Below, one piece after another: positions 10,001-18,909 of a DNA stretch of 64,000 bases; the stretch's first letter is position 1, and each line of letters opens with the position of its first letter. A program made the position numbers and the translations under genes. Where the stretch lies: contig NZ_ACNN01000007.1 of NCBI RefSeq assembly GCF_000174815.1, forward strand, positions 78,501 to 142,500. The letters are read 5' to 3'. The stretch is from Porphyromonas endodontalis ATCC 35406 (GTDB lineage Bacteria; Bacteroidota; Bacteroidia; Bacteroidales; Porphyromonadaceae). The notes under the pieces were generated by a model. It saw only the letters and a list, made by a program, of their open reading frames with translations, was not told where the DNA came from and searched no databases.

Positions 10001-10478
10001 GTGCGAAGACGATAAGATGGACGTGGCTCGTGCCATCGTAGAGAAAGCAAAGGCAAAAGGGGTGCATCTCGTTTTGCCCGTAGATGCAAAGGTGGCCGAT
10101 GCCTTTAGCAATGATGCTAATACCCAGGTGGCTCCCGTTGACAATATCCCCGATGGTTGGATGGGGCTTGACGTAGGTCCCAAGACAATGGCTCTCTACG
10201 ACGAAGCAATCCGTGGGGCTAAAACGATTCTGTGGAATGGCCCTGCCGGTGTCTTCGAGATGAGCAACTTCCGCGATGGCTCTAAGGCATTGGCGCAGTC
10301 CATTGTGGCAGCAACAGAGGCCGGAGCTTACTCTCTGGTAGGGGGCGGCGACAGTGTGGCCTGTGTGCATCTCTTCGAGGTAGCCGATAAGGTTTCGTAC
10401 GTTTCTACCGGTGGAGGTGCCTTGCTCGAAGCTATCGAGGGCAAAGATCTCCCCGGCATTGTAGCTATCAATAAATAA
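7065..10478 (+). CDS. TPR protein continuous in frame with phosphoglycerate kinase
   Basis: A single open frame of 1137 codons. Residues 1-719 are a helical protein with clear tetratricopeptide repeats from about residue 495 to 690 (for example [40 protein letters not shown]). Residues 720-1137 are a complete phosphoglycerate kinase. The junction around codon 715 reads [11 protein letters not shown] with no stop codon, although the 35 bases before the internal ATG at 9222 look like an ordinary AT-rich intergenic leader. Either the two genes have truly fused, a stop was lost by mutation, or an indel or sequencing error removed it. The TPR part resembles no enzyme I recognise. It starts 43 bp after the radical SAM gene and may be co-transcribed with it. 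Confidence 0.7.
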   Translation: MNRKTINEYILSNRFYEAISLLKQVIEEHALYSLGDSLSREESIYGMMLGYLDKGIVDPDRAHIIEELKVKLLKLSDRVYRAVRSKDSGSLYFRRWAVVEARKGLSVENLLEDLSRPAFKEAERDSFDTLVDLLFETLWVSESLTEVEQDRLSASSEYVRLVTSSAITLGLMSYWDESKMAFLLREAASSSTSEAYMVRLAMGVFVSLYLYRDRLPLFMSWLEPLLKDALQNPLFVTAFIHLWTRYTHATETEQLSQKIGELMPNMLQEMKAKWSSIEEDTDENLTEDKLDQLFDKVSGSEEMSTFFQEFGTLEQEGEDLLFSSFKENKSDYFFNSISSWFLPFDEEHSRIAGVLTRNENLRKLYPLLKGKLCDSDLYSLFITFDRMGMGIKVMGIEMPEELNGAMLNELSAESLMPKCAKVYVEDFYRFTKLFPLHEQFVDIFRQDIMVARLPILKEALPIESMVRGAALFFYSRRNYAKVRMQIGSIPQLFDTDANTLNIWGNSCFFMGDYREAIRHYRHADLVEDASPKELSRLAVCYQRVNMPEKAIETLEELLKKNPENLTPLLKIAGVYMEMKAYDEALSYLYKYEFSAPDGERQVARLVAWCLLSKGDYERAKGYYRTLLSLPGAKASDYLNSAYVHIAQGEEREALAAMRMALEHYDEPSELFREMQEDSRNLDRSAISFDRLRFLADGAIALRNQDFIQNLKPNYTIPKRMNIKDFNFKGLRAFVRVDFNVPLDDNLQITDDTRMRAALPTLNKIIADGGRLIIASHLGRPKGVSDKLSLRHLVPHLAELLGRPVTFVPDSVGAEVEKAIAEMQDGDVLLLENLRFYEEEEGKPRGLAEDATAEEKKEAKKALKPRQAEFAKRLAALADCYVNDAFGTAHRAHASTALIADSFPADRKMFGFLMEQEVNAVQRVLGDIHRPFVAIMGGSKVSSKIDIIDNLLDKVDTLIITGGMCFTFAKAYGGKVGSSLCEDDKMDVARAIVEKAKAKGVHLVLPVDAKVADAFSNDANTQVAPVDNIPDGWMGLDVGPKTMALYDEAIRGAKTILWNGPAGVFEMSNFRDGSKALAQSIVAATEAGAYSLVGGGDSVACVHLFEVADKVSYVSTGGGALLEAIEGKDLPGIVAINK
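9222..10478 (+). CDS. pgk: Phosphoglycerate kinase (internal start)
   Basis: Transfers phosphate from 1,3-bisphosphoglycerate to ADP in glycolysis. From the internal ATG the product is 418 residues, the normal size of the enzyme. Landmarks are VRVDFNVPL, the substrate-binding [11 protein letters not shown] and [30 protein letters not shown] and the C-terminal GGGDSVACV nucleotide loop. All catalytic regions are intact. It can be read as a separate gene or as the C-terminal half of the long frame that starts at 7065. The GNAT gene follows 14 bp downstream. Confidence 0.93.
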   Translation: MNIKDFNFKGLRAFVRVDFNVPLDDNLQITDDTRMRAALPTLNKIIADGGRLIIASHLGRPKGVSDKLSLRHLVPHLAELLGRPVTFVPDSVGAEVEKAIAEMQDGDVLLLENLRFYEEEEGKPRGLAEDATAEEKKEAKKALKPRQAEFAKRLAALADCYVNDAFGTAHRAHASTALIADSFPADRKMFGFLMEQEVNAVQRVLGDIHRPFVAIMGGSKVSSKIDIIDNLLDKVDTLIITGGMCFTFAKAYGGKVGSSLCEDDKMDVARAIVEKAKAKGVHLVLPVDAKVADAFSNDANTQVAPVDNIPDGWMGLDVGPKTMALYDEAIRGAKTILWNGPAGVFEMSNFRDGSKALAQSIVAATEAGAYSLVGGGDSVACVHLFEVADKVSYVSTGGGALLEAIEGKDLPGIVAINK

Positions 10479-10492
10479 TTATTCCCCCCCTT

Positions 10493-11059
10493 ATGGGAAT
10501 TGTTTTAATCCCCTTCCGATGGGCGGATGATGGCGACAAACTCGCCTTCATTTACCAATTGATGGAGGAGGCTTTCCCTGCCGCCGAGCGGCGATCTAGG
10601 CGAGACTTCGAGGCCCTGTTGGCTTCGGAGCCTCGCTTTCTGCTGCATCTGATTTATCGTGATGAGGCTCTTGTGGGTTTCCTCTCTACGTGGCATTTGG
10701 AGGGCTTTTACTACGGAGAGCATTTTGCGATACTCCCCACCGAGCGCAATCGGGGCATAGGGCGAGAGGTATTGCACTTGCTAAAGAGTGGGGCAGCATC
10801 GAGTATCCCCCTTGTTTTTGAGATCGAACCTCCTCTCGATGAGTGGAGTAGAAGACGCCTTGCCTTCTACGAATCAATGGGTATGCAGGTGCTTTCTCGC
10901 ACCTATATACAGCCCTCTTATGGCGAGGATCGCCCGGCTATCCCCCTCTACTTGATGGGGAATGAATGGGCAGCAAAGGGGCAAGATAGCGAACACTACG
11001 CGCAAGAACTTTATCGGCACGTCTACTGCAAAACCCCGGGAGGGGAGAAAATCTACTAG
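10493..11059 (+). CDS. GNAT-family N-acetyltransferase
   Basis: 188 residues. The acetyl-CoA-binding motif A is visible as ILPTERNRGIGREVL (about residues 81-95), preceded by the beta strand FYYGEHFA and followed by FYESMGMQVLSRTY, the usual end of the fold. The substrate cannot be told from sequence. It starts 14 bp after pgk and ends 19 bp before the PAP2 gene, so it is the middle gene of a three-gene unit. The C-terminal 35 residues extend beyond the standard fold. Confidence 0.85.
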   Translation: MGIVLIPFRWADDGDKLAFIYQLMEEAFPAAERRSRRDFEALLASEPRFLLHLIYRDEALVGFLSTWHLEGFYYGEHFAILPTERNRGIGREVLHLLKSGAASSIPLVFEIEPPLDEWSRRRLAFYESMGMQVLSRTYIQPSYGEDRPAIPLYLMGNEWAAKGQDSEHYAQELYRHVYCKTPGGEKIY

Positions 11060-11078
11060 CTATAGCCTTTTGTTGTTG

Positions 11079-12284
11079 ATGAAACGACTCTCTCTCTTTA
11101 TCCCCCTAGTCCTCTTTTGGAGTTTTATGGCTCAGGCTGAGACCGATTCGCTTCGCACGGAGGATTCTACTCTTCGCCGGCAGCCTTGGGAGTGGGGCGT
11201 ATCCACTTTACCCTTTATGGGGGTGGCCGCGGCAGTTGCTCCGTCGCTGGATGGGGCTATTCGGGGGATTCGTATGCAATCTCTCCCCCCCTTTCGCTCC
11301 CACTACGACGATTATTTGCAGTACTCGCCCTTGGCTTTGCAACTATCGGCAGCGTTGTTTGGGCTTAAAGGAAGCCACTCTTCGCCCTACGAACTCCTCA
11401 CGACTGATGCCCTGTCGGTAGCGAGTACGTTGATTTTGGTGAACACAACAAAATGGCTTACCCATCGTCTTCGCCCCGATGGTTCGAGTGCTAATTCTTT
11501 CCCTTCGGGGCATACGGCTACCGCATTTATGGGGGCGGAATTGCTGGATATAGAGTATGGAGCGCGTTATCCGTGGCTATCGGCATTGGGCTACTCGGCT
11601 GCTTACGCTACGGGGGTGGGGCGTATCCTCAACAATCGCCACTGGGCGAGTGATGTATGGGCAGGGGCTGGCGTGGGGATTCTGTCTGCACAGATCGGTT
11701 CTATCCTAAGTGACCTCCTTTGGGGGAAGAAGGGAACCTTTCTCTACGAAATCCCCTCAAGCAAAGATCTCCCCCACACATTATCTATCCACTACGGCAC
11801 CTCGCAGCTTACGCAACATTACTATAAAGCCTCCATTCGCCAAGCTATTCGCAACGAAGTTGCACTTCTCTTTCCTGTTTCTTCTGAGGAAGAAGTCCTC
11901 CTTGATTGCGGCGTAGTGGGAGGGAACTTGCTACAAATCTCGGGTTATGATGTCCCCAACAATACGGATTGGTACTTCGGTTTTAAGGGAGATATTTGCT
12001 ACTATCCTGCCCCTCGTATTGCCTTGGGGGCGGCTCCTTTTTACTATGTCTATCCTGCAGCTCCCTCTGCTCCCGGGTCTGTACTACTCGGAGAGTTGGG
12101 CTTGCGTGCCCTCTTAGATTACGACATTCGACCCCATAGGAGCTTCCGTTTTTTTGTAGGGGCATCGCACTCTACCGCCTATTATCCCAAAGAGGAGGGG
12201 GCGTCAAGTTCCGAAGACAACGTCGTAGCCACTCCGCTTCGTCTCTCTTTTGAGCTGGGGATTGCTCTCTTGTTGCACCTTTAG
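11079..12284 (+). CDS. PAP2-family phosphatase with C-terminal beta-rich domain
   Basis: 401 residues with a signal peptide (MKRLSLFIPLVLFWSFMAQA). The start at 11079 is chosen because the longer frame would overlap the GNAT gene and lacks the signal. The PAP2 triad motifs are complete: KWLTHRLRP (Lys125), PSGH (His145) and R-x5-H-x3-D (His188, Asp192). These enzymes remove phosphate from lipids such as undecaprenyl pyrophosphate or lipid A at the periplasmic face. About 170 residues after the phosphatase domain look beta-rich (FGFKGDICYYPAP, SFELGIALLLHL) and may form an outer-membrane barrel, an arrangement known in Porphyromonas lipid A phosphatases. The exact substrate is not determined. 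Confidence 0.85.
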   Translation: MKRLSLFIPLVLFWSFMAQAETDSLRTEDSTLRRQPWEWGVSTLPFMGVAAAVAPSLDGAIRGIRMQSLPPFRSHYDDYLQYSPLALQLSAALFGLKGSHSSPYELLTTDALSVASTLILVNTTKWLTHRLRPDGSSANSFPSGHTATAFMGAELLDIEYGARYPWLSALGYSAAYATGVGRILNNRHWASDVWAGAGVGILSAQIGSILSDLLWGKKGTFLYEIPSSKDLPHTLSIHYGTSQLTQHYYKASIRQAIRNEVALLFPVSSEEEVLLDCGVVGGNLLQISGYDVPNNTDWYFGFKGDICYYPAPRIALGAAPFYYVYPAAPSAPGSVLLGELGLRALLDYDIRPHRSFRFFVGASHSTAYYPKEEGASSSEDNVVATPLRLSFELGIALLLHL

Positions 12285-12373
12285 CCCTCTCATTCTACCT
12301 TTCGCCTTTGGGGGCTCTCTCCCAAAACATCCCCTCTACTTCTCGAGGGGCTGGTCTGCTTCCCCCTTAAAAA

Positions 12374-12407
12374 AGAGGAGGGTAGATCTCCTGACCTATC
12401 CTCCTCT
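12374..12407. terminator. Bidirectional terminator between PAP2 and stress-protein genes
   Basis: AGAGGAGG (12374-12381) pairs with CCTCCTCT (12400-12407), with an A run on the left. It lies between two convergent genes. Confidence 0.65.
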
Positions 12408-12440
12408 ACTCTGCTAGTATAGAGATGATTTAATGAGGAT

Positions 12441-13622
12441 TTACCTCCAAGAATTGCTATGCATAACTAGAAGTGGTGTGCCAGCATGGAAGAGCATGCG
12501 ACGCGCCATCCCGGGATTGAAGAAGCGAGCAAAGAGACTGCGTCGGTACGTATTAACCACGATAAGACCAATATGCTTGCTGATGACAAATTTCTCCAGC
12601 GCAAGGGAGAAGTCGCCGGGATCCAGCGTTGTAAACTCGATGTTGCTATCGGGGTAGTGTTGCTTGTGGTACTCCATCATGGCGCGCAACTCAATCTCAC
12701 TCCAGTCTTCCGTAATTCTAGAGACGTTGAAGAGCATGTAATTGGGCTTATTAGGCTTTGTGAGCTGCATCATGCGGTCGAAGAGTACGAGGTCGCGTTG
12801 GTCAAACCCTGTAGCTACCCCTACATTTTCTACATCCGCAAGGTCTACCACCTTGGCATCTTCTGGTACGACGAGTACAGGTACCTTGGCGCGGTCAATA
12901 ACCTCAGCGGCAACGGATCCGATGAGATCTTCGTTGCGTCGGCTCTTCCCTCTCGTACCCATGATGATGGCGATGGGAGGACGGTTGCGCGCTGTTGATA
13001 GCACTACGTCCTCGGGGATACCATCAATGAGCTGGGTTTCGAAGGGTGCCTTCGGGATTTCCCCCTTCTCCATTTTCTCTTTGAGTTCCTTCTCTAGAGC
13101 GTTCATTTTGCGCTCGGCACGCTCATGTTCCCGACGAATGTTAAGCTCTTTATTGGCTTGGTAAACGGAGATGTCGGGGGATAGCATGGGGGCAACAGAG
13201 TAGAATTGCGAGAAGTAGACATGGAGCAACTTCACGTGCAGACCTCTGCGCTGAGCAAAGTGGAACCCAATCTGTAGCACATTGGGCATGAAATCGCTAA
13301 AGTCTACAGGTATGAGTACGTAGGGTGTGGCTTCTGTCGACTTCCCCTCTTTGTTGTAACCATCCACCTGATTAAGCTCGGCATATAGTTCGGGACGATT
13401 CCAATTATTGTTCTCGATCACGTCTAGTGCATGGGGTAAGTCGCTCTCTTTGATGCGCACACGCACCCCAGCCGAGACTACGGGAAGTATCTGATTAACA
13501 TTTTGCAGGGTAGCCTCTATTCCCTCGCTTTGTAGCAGTGTTTGTAGTATCTGTGCCTTTTCGAAGGTATGGATAGCTACGGTAACGAGTTTTTCTTGTT
13601 GTTCTGGATTGTTTTTGCTCAT
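12441..13622 (-). CDS. Universal stress protein with N-terminal DUF2007-like domain
   Basis: 393 residues. The first ~70 (VTVAIHTFEKAQILQTLLQS...VRIKESDLPHALDVI) match the DUF2007 putative signal-transducing domain. Two UspA-type domains follow: one beginning YVLIPVDFSD with the nucleotide-binding signature IMGTRGKSRRNEDLIGS, and a second, more divergent one starting near NVGVATGFDQRD. Usp proteins help cells survive stress or starvation; the partner of this one is unknown. It is monocistronic and faces the PAP2 gene across a shared terminator. Confidence 0.85.
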   Translation of the reverse strand: MSKNNPEQQEKLVTVAIHTFEKAQILQTLLQSEGIEATLQNVNQILPVVSAGVRVRIKESDLPHALDVIENNNWNRPELYAELNQVDGYNKEGKSTEATPYVLIPVDFSDFMPNVLQIGFHFAQRRGLHVKLLHVYFSQFYSVAPMLSPDISVYQANKELNIRREHERAERKMNALEKELKEKMEKGEIPKAPFETQLIDGIPEDVVLSTARNRPPIAIIMGTRGKSRRNEDLIGSVAAEVIDRAKVPVLVVPEDAKVVDLADVENVGVATGFDQRDLVLFDRMMQLTKPNKPNYMLFNVSRITEDWSEIELRAMMEYHKQHYPDSNIEFTTLDPGDFSLALEKFVISKHIGLIVVNTYRRSLFARFFNPGMARRMLFHAGTPLLVMHSNSWR

Positions 13623-13882
13623 GGATTCCTTAGTTTAATGCCACTTTCTATTCTATTACGCACGTAAGAGCAGAGAACGTGTCCGGAGTGTGGTAGCACA
13701 CAACCCCTCCACCCCTGCTTTTGAGATCCTTCCCGAGGGAGAACCTCTCAAGGTAACCGGCCGAAATTCCTCAAAACCCCAGCCCTATGCTAAAGAGGCA
13801 CGGAGCGGTAAACTCACCCTCTCGCGGGAGCGATGCTTGTTTTGCCCCTCCCATGCCTTCTGTATGCTTCGCTCTACTAGAG

Positions 13883-14164
13883 TTAAGCTTCTTCTTTCTC
13901 TGGCTCGGAGACTTCTTCCATCTCTCCAATCAGTGCAAGAGCCTTCTCTAGTATCGTTGTATCGTCAATCTCTACAATACCTCCGTCGGGACCCGGTTCG
14001 ATGTGAATACCCGCACTTCTTCCATTTTCGTAATTGGCACCACCGAAATAGTTGCGTACTGTTTCTACTTTAAGCCCCAACTCATCAGCGATGCGTTGCG
14101 TGGCTCCATCGGGAAGGCTATCTTTGATCCTTCTCAGTTCGTTGAAAGTGATCGTTTTAGTCAT
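13883..14164 (-). CDS. Small conserved HTH-type protein
   Basis: 93 residues, acidic C-terminus. Residues 1-40 (ITFNELRRIKDSLPDGATQR, then IADELGLKVETVRNYFGG) form a convincing helix-turn-helix of the kind that recognises DNA. This small protein is familiar from Bacteroidales genomes but has no assigned function that I recall. The 260 bp between it and the stress-protein gene show no other gene; overlapping plus-strand ORFs there look like shadows. Confidence 0.75.
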   Translation of the reverse strand: MTKTITFNELRRIKDSLPDGATQRIADELGLKVETVRNYFGGANYENGRSAGIHIEPGPDGGIVEIDDTTILEKALALIGEMEEVSEPEKEEA

Positions 14165-14356
14165 GGGTCAATCCGTTTAGTTGTTAGTACTCGTTGTCTT
14201 TACTTACGCCACTAAGTTACAACTTTATTTTCTACTTTGCAACCTTTTCTGCAACTTCTTTTGCATAATGCTTTTTACTGTGGAGATTAGATTTCTCGCT
14301 TCCCCATGCAGGAGGATTTTGTACATCCAAAAAGATGAACAAAGGAAATCATAATA

Positions 14357-14396
14357 GAGGAGCCACCGAAACGACACTGCGTTGCGATGGCTCCTC
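14357..14396 (-). terminator. Terminator of the BspA-like gene
   Basis: GAGGAGCCA (14357-14365) pairs with TGGCTCCTC (14388-14396). It lies 60 bp downstream of the minus-strand gene ending at 14454. The RNA downstream of the stem is AU-rich. Confidence 0.65.
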
Positions 14397-14453
14397 GATG
14401 TTCTATAGTTCCTGTTTACGCGTTCTTTTGTCCTATGAGTTTGGACTTCTTCC

Positions 14454-15413
14454 TTATTGCTTCATCACCTTCTCGCCATTGACGATGTAGATACCTGCCG
14501 GTAGGCGGTCGAAGTCGTCGCCCAGATGCATGCCCTCTAGGGTATAGATGCCCTTGTACGCAGTCTCTGCTTTGTTATTGGCTACCGGTGTATCAATGGC
14601 GATGGACTTTTTCTTTGTGAAGTAACCCGTTGTGGGGTTTGCCATCATTATATCAATTCTCTCATCGTCGTAGGTAACGGTGCCGTCTGTTCCTCCCTTT
14701 ATGTTCTTGCAGTTTTTGAACATGTTGATAGACATTTCGGTCGTCCAGGTCTCATCGCAGTAGATGGTGGTGAGGGATTCGCAGTCATGGAACATATCGC
14801 TCACGTCCTCCACAGCTTCGGTGTTGAAGCTCGAGACGTCGAGTGTAGTCAAGCCTTTGCAGTTATAGAACATAAAGCCCATTTTGGTTACCTTCTGGGT
14901 GTCGAAGCCCGATACATCAAGTTCGGTCAAGATTTCGCAGTTATCGAACATATAGTCCATAAAGGTCACATCTTGAGTTTTGAATGCCGATACGTCGAGT
15001 TGCTTCAAGGCTTTGCAGCCGGAGAACATACCTCCCATGTTGGTTACTTTGTCGGTATTGAGGTTCTCTATATTGTTGATGGTGGTAAGCTCCTCGAAGC
15101 CGTCAAACCACATTCTCGTGGTGGTAGGGTGGCAGTCCGCCATCGAATTGTCAAAAGTCACGGTGGTAATTATCTTTCTGTTATACACCAAACACCATTC
15201 GGGGTAGCCGGTGTTGGAGTCGGGGAAATCGTAAACGGTACCCTCGGTGTGTGTGGCCTTGTTGGCGTCGTAATAGAAAGTCATGGATTTGTCTGCGACG
15301 TTCATCACTGCGTAGCCTTCTGTGCTTTGTGCCTGTACCATGGCGGGCAACGCGATGCTTGCAAATAGAGCGGCGATGCCCATGAGTGCATTGTGGAGTA
15401 ATTGTCTCTTCAT
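14454..15413 (-). CDS. BspA-type DUF285 leucine-rich surface protein
   Basis: 319 residues. An N-terminal signal peptide ends near ALPAMVQAQ. Residues ~110-230 contain DUF285 repeats with the period FKTQDVTFMDYMFDNC / FDTQKVTKMGFMFYNC / FNTEAVEDVSDMFHDC. These repeats are found in BspA-like adhesins and many host-associated bacteria. The C-terminus IYTLEGMHLGDD...LPAGIYIVNGEKVMKQ is the short sorting-like tail common in secreted Bacteroidota proteins. Probably exported and involved in surface interactions; ligand unknown. It is preceded by a short ORF and an excellent promoter (15762-15793). Confidence 0.82.
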   Translation of the reverse strand: MKRQLLHNALMGIAALFASIALPAMVQAQSTEGYAVMNVADKSMTFYYDANKATHTEGTVYDFPDSNTGYPEWCLVYNRKIITTVTFDNSMADCHPTTTRMWFDGFEELTTINNIENLNTDKVTNMGGMFSGCKALKQLDVSAFKTQDVTFMDYMFDNCEILTELDVSGFDTQKVTKMGFMFYNCKGLTTLDVSSFNTEAVEDVSDMFHDCESLTTIYCDETWTTEMSINMFKNCKNIKGGTDGTVTYDDERIDIMMANPTTGYFTKKKSIAIDTPVANNKAETAYKGIYTLEGMHLGDDFDRLPAGIYIVNGEKVMKQ

Positions 15414-15426
15414 AACTTTTTAATGA

Positions 15427-15717
15427 TTATATGTTGAATATCTGTTTGTTAATTGGAGGTTGTGATGCCGTGGTGGGCAACTCCATAATGCTAAAAGACT
15501 CTGCCCGAATCTCTTTGACGCAGAGATGCTGGCAGAGCCTTCCGTATATGGTTTTTGTTGGAGAGGTGCGTTCCGTAAATGGCACAGGAACGCCTGAAAT
15601 GTCCCCTCCCTCGAACGAATGAGAACGACACATGGCGAGCATGTAAAACGCACTAGCGCCGGAGTCTCGCAGAGCTGTGCGGAGACTTGCTGTATAGTGC
15701 TTTACTAATGTCTTCAT
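15427..15717 (-). CDS. Possible leader ORF upstream of the BspA-like gene
   Basis: A 96-codon frame starts with ATG at 15717, about 40 nt after the predicted transcription start, and ends 13 bp before the BspA-like gene. The product (beginning MKTLVKHYTASLRTALRDSG) resembles no protein I can name and its composition is not clearly that of a real gene. It may instead be a structured 5' leader. Low confidence as a CDS. Confidence 0.3.
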   Translation of the reverse strand: MKTLVKHYTASLRTALRDSGASAFYMLAMCRSHSFEGGDISGVPVPFTERTSPTKTIYGRLCQHLCVKEIRAESFSIMELPTTASQPPINKQIFNI

Positions 15718-15761
15718 CGTCGTTCGAACTTTAGGATTTATCGTCGCCTTGACTATTTGTT

Positions 15762-15793
15762 GCAAACTTAAGCATTTGTGTTGAGAAGTACAA
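15762..15793 (-). promoter_or_regulatory. -33/-7 promoter upstream of the BspA-like gene
   Basis: On the minus strand: TTG (15793-15791), 20-nt spacer, TAAGTTTGC (15770-15762). This is a near-ideal Bacteroidota promoter. The distance to the BspA-like start is about 340 nt. 15794-15996 shows no other gene. Confidence 0.7.
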
Positions 15794-15996
15794 GAGTTTA
15801 CGCAAGAAATGCGACAAATCGAAACGACTTTGCCTATTTTTGAGTCAAGGGGATGCGGTTCGATGTCCGAATTAGATGGTAGGGTATTTGCGTCCATCAG
15901 CCGGGGCTGGACGGATGTCCCATGCATGGCTGTCTATGAGAAGGAGTAACTCGGCTTGGCGAACAAACCGATGATACTCGTTCTCAAAGCTTCTTT

Positions 15997-18870
15997 TTAG
16001 CGGATAATGCGCTGTGTGATGCGCCCCGTCTCGGTCTCTAGTACTACGATGTAGGGGGCTGGAGCTATCCCCTCTAGCGATAGGGTGGCGGAGGGGTGAA
16101 GCCACGTTTGTACCAATTCCCCGTCAAGAGTATAAAGGCTAAAGCGTATTACACGGCTGGGAGCTGTGAGATGGAGTAGGCCATCTTCGCCCACTTGGGA
16201 GGGATACACCCCGGGCTGCTCCTCGTTTGCCACCCTTTCTGTGGGGAGCACTTCGCCATTTTCGTACACTACCTCTATCGTGTAGATGTCGTTTTCACCT
16301 CCTTCTTGATCGGTATAGCTGAGGGCATCACCAACGCGTGCTACCTCTTGTCCGTTCCGTTTAACAATGTACTCTTTAATTATAGGGAAGGGTACGGGTC
16401 GTTTCCCTCCGGCATAGATATGGGTATCGTCTTCCGGAGTTATCTTCTCAGGATTGTCGCTCACATGGAGGCGAATGGCTAGATATCCGTCTGTTGCGCA
16501 CCTGCCAAAGAAATGGTTCCCGAGGTCGCGAGAGAAAAGAGCGTCTACATATTGCTGAATACTGTCGCCGGTCCCTTTTACCGAATAGATAGAAGCAATA
16601 TCTGTCTTTTCGTTGCGAGTTGAGAAGCCAACCCAAAGGGAGCGTTGCGCATCCACCTTAAAGGGCTTCTTGAGATAGACGGTATGCCAAGTTTTTTCTT
16701 GCCATCCCTCGGGTACATCGAATAGTTGGGTTACGGTGGTTGAGGCGTTGCACAAATTGCCGTAGCGCAAGAAGGTTTTGTAGTTGCCCATGGCGCTGCG
16801 TGTGGGCATGTAGCTAATGGCGTGGATATAGACCTCTTTGTTGTGCGAAGTGAAGTATTCGCTCGGGAATTTGCTCGCAATAGTTTGATATTGAGGGTCT
16901 ATAGCCTCAGGGGCAATTTTGCTGATGTGGGGCAGATCTAGCTTGCTATACTGAGGATCTTGGGGGTAGCCAAAGAGTGAAATCTCCTGCATATTGTAGG
17001 GGCGATGCCACGAGAGGGTAACTCCTTGAGAAGTCTTCTTTTTCTCGGGAGATAGGGTGCGGGTGGCATCGCCTATGTAGATGCCCTCTTCGACGCAATC
17101 GGCAAAAGCCTCTCTCTCGTCGCTAGGCTCTATTACCTCTCCATGGTAGGTGTAGTGGGCTTGTACGCCGTAGACGACTGAGCCGTGAGCCCCTTCGAGG
17201 GCCGTTGGGTAGGGTTCGGTGAATTCGGTTGCACTTATCCCTTTGGCAATTTCTGCCCCGTTGCGGTACAGATTGTAGTCGAGGCTCCAGCCCGAGGGGA
17301 TATGCTCGCGAGAGGGGGCAGTCCAAGTAACTTTGAGGAGGTTGCCCTCTTTGCGAATGTTGAGATCGTGGATGGGCGTAAGAGGGCGTAGGTAACCCGC
17401 TTCGTCGCGCCAACGTCCTTTGAGTGTTTCGGCACTGCCACTCCCTTTGGGGTCGAGGTAGGTTGCCATTTGGGTGGTAGGGTCTCCCTCTTTTTTATAC
17501 TTATCCCAATGATAGGCGAGTTTGCCATAGAGGTTTTCACTTTCTAGAGCGCATCCGGGCGTCCCTCCCGAGAGGGTCCCCACCACGAGGTGGTTTTCGT
17601 TCCAAAGAGAAGAGCCGGAAGAACCTCCCTCTGTAGCGCCTTGCCAAAAGCTAAAGCGAATGTGTGCGTCGTCATCTCCCTTGATGTTTTCGATGATGGA
17701 TCCGCTGTACCACGTGCCATCCATTACGGGCGATTGCGCGTGGTCGTACACCGAGATTTTCTTGGCATCTCCTCTAGGGTGATGTAAGCTTACCCCTTTG
17801 GTGGGCAGTACTTTGCGCCTATCCCAACCATTGTAGTACACTCGGTAGCTCCGAGGGATGGCTTGGTTGAGTTCGAGTAGAAGTCCATCGGATTGTCCGG
17901 CAATGGGGAGGAAAGAAAGCAGTTTGCACCCTACCATGCTCTTGCCACGGAACAGGGAGAGCCTGCCATTGCTGCATCCCGGTTTTTCGTAGTGGAAGGT
18001 AAAAATCCACTGGTCACGCTCCTCCGGAGTGTTATGTAGTTGGTTGGAGGCACTCTCGCAGTGGGCTGCCGAGAGAATAAGGGGGCGAAAGTCTTCGTTG
18101 GTATTATTGAGAAGGTTGCCGGTACAGAAGCTGGCGCCCTCTTTGCTGATTATGTACATTTGTACTACTCCTGCCTTTTCGGCTTGCCACTCGGCACCCT
18201 CTTTACAATTGACATTGATCTGGCAAAATTCGTCCGAAGCCTCGTCGCGATGGAGAGCTCCGGGGTCGGGTAGTCCCATTGTAGCGAAGAGATGGATTAC
18301 ACTAGAGAGTAGGAGGCTGGGGAGTTCTCCTGATACAGGAGGGGTATACTCTAAGATAACGCTACTACCCGAGAGGGGCTCGGTGGCGAATCTTCCGTGT
18401 GTTGGGTGTGTTTCGTGGGTGTAAGCCCCAAGTAGTTGGCTCCGATCGGGGGTGTAAATGAATAGTTCTCCCCCTTGAGGGATGAAGAAATCGTCGTAGG
18501 TTAGGAGTACCCCTCTAGCACCCTTTAGCTCAATTTGCAAGCGATAGACGATGCGTCCATCATTGAGTAGTGTGCGTACGGCATTGCGAGCAAAGTCGAT
18601 ATGGGAGGAAAGTCTGCGCCCAATGGAGAGGGGTTTCCCTGTTAGATTAGTATGCGTGCGGAGGTGTAGCGCGCGTTCGTCATCGGGGTTGAAGTTTGGG
18701 CGGATGGTGATAACCTTGGCAGGGGCACTCGCACGAAGTGTTTCTACACTATCTTGGAAAGAGGCAGGAGTGCCGCCGAACGAGATTTGCGCCGAGCCTG
18801 TAAGCGTAGCGATTGCCACTAAAAAGCTGCCGATAAGGAGCCTAGAGGTCACAGGTTTTTTCCTTTTCAT
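15997..18870 (-). CDS. Secreted trypsin-like (Lys-endopeptidase-type) serine protease, paralogue 1, T9SS substrate
   Basis: 957 residues: signal peptide, N-terminal region of about 200 residues, then a trypsin-fold protease. The catalytic triad is seen as His270 (SAAHCES), Asp328 (GQSDGLLLEL) and Ser418 (TEGGSSGSSLWNE); the GSSGS serine loop is typical of lysyl endopeptidases rather than GDSGG trypsins. Two fibronectin-like regions (LNIRKEGNLLKVTWTAP and a second around residue 610) follow, then a type IX secretion C-terminal domain ending ITQRIIR. Related to PepK-type Lys-endopeptidases of Porphyromonas by recollection. It is one of three paralogues in a row. Cleavage after Lys is inferred, not shown. 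Confidence 0.87.
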   Translation of the reverse strand: MKRKKPVTSRLLIGSFLVAIATLTGSAQISFGGTPASFQDSVETLRASAPAKVITIRPNFNPDDERALHLRTHTNLTGKPLSIGRRLSSHIDFARNAVRTLLNDGRIVYRLQIELKGARGVLLTYDDFFIPQGGELFIYTPDRSQLLGAYTHETHPTHGRFATEPLSGSSVILEYTPPVSGELPSLLLSSVIHLFATMGLPDPGALHRDEASDEFCQINVNCKEGAEWQAEKAGVVQMYIISKEGASFCTGNLLNNTNEDFRPLILSAAHCESASNQLHNTPEERDQWIFTFHYEKPGCSNGRLSLFRGKSMVGCKLLSFLPIAGQSDGLLLELNQAIPRSYRVYYNGWDRRKVLPTKGVSLHHPRGDAKKISVYDHAQSPVMDGTWYSGSIIENIKGDDDAHIRFSFWQGATEGGSSGSSLWNENHLVVGTLSGGTPGCALESENLYGKLAYHWDKYKKEGDPTTQMATYLDPKGSGSAETLKGRWRDEAGYLRPLTPIHDLNIRKEGNLLKVTWTAPSREHIPSGWSLDYNLYRNGAEIAKGISATEFTEPYPTALEGAHGSVVYGVQAHYTYHGEVIEPSDEREAFADCVEEGIYIGDATRTLSPEKKKTSQGVTLSWHRPYNMQEISLFGYPQDPQYSKLDLPHISKIAPEAIDPQYQTIASKFPSEYFTSHNKEVYIHAISYMPTRSAMGNYKTFLRYGNLCNASTTVTQLFDVPEGWQEKTWHTVYLKKPFKVDAQRSLWVGFSTRNEKTDIASIYSVKGTGDSIQQYVDALFSRDLGNHFFGRCATDGYLAIRLHVSDNPEKITPEDDTHIYAGGKRPVPFPIIKEYIVKRNGQEVARVGDALSYTDQEGGENDIYTIEVVYENGEVLPTERVANEEQPGVYPSQVGEDGLLHLTAPSRVIRFSLYTLDGELVQTWLHPSATLSLEGIAPAPYIVVLETETGRITQRIIR

Positions 18871-18900
18871 AAAAGACTTCTTCGATAGGATCTACGTCGC

Positions 18901-18909
18901 ACAAAGGTA
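18901..18909 (-). promoter_or_regulatory. -7 box of protease paralogue 1
   Basis: The minus strand reads TACCTTTGT, about 30 nt upstream of the ATG. The remaining intergenic DNA to 19301 is AT-rich with GGGCAGGA-like motifs and no gene. Confidence 0.55.

Noticed and set aside
9552..10370. 272-codon ORF antisense to pgk
   Set aside because: It lies entirely inside a well-conserved enzyme gene and has no recognisable protein pattern.
13690..14073. 127-codon plus-strand ORF across the HTH gene
   Set aside because: Overlaps a plausible HTH gene on the other strand, and composition is unlike a real protein.
14787..15368. 193-codon plus-strand ORF opposite the BspA-like gene
   Set aside because: Its repeated pattern is the mirror of the DUF285 repeats on the real strand.
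15718..15927. Upstream extension of the leader ORF to an ATG at 15927
   Set aside because: The extension lies upstream of the predicted promoter and would not be transcribed.
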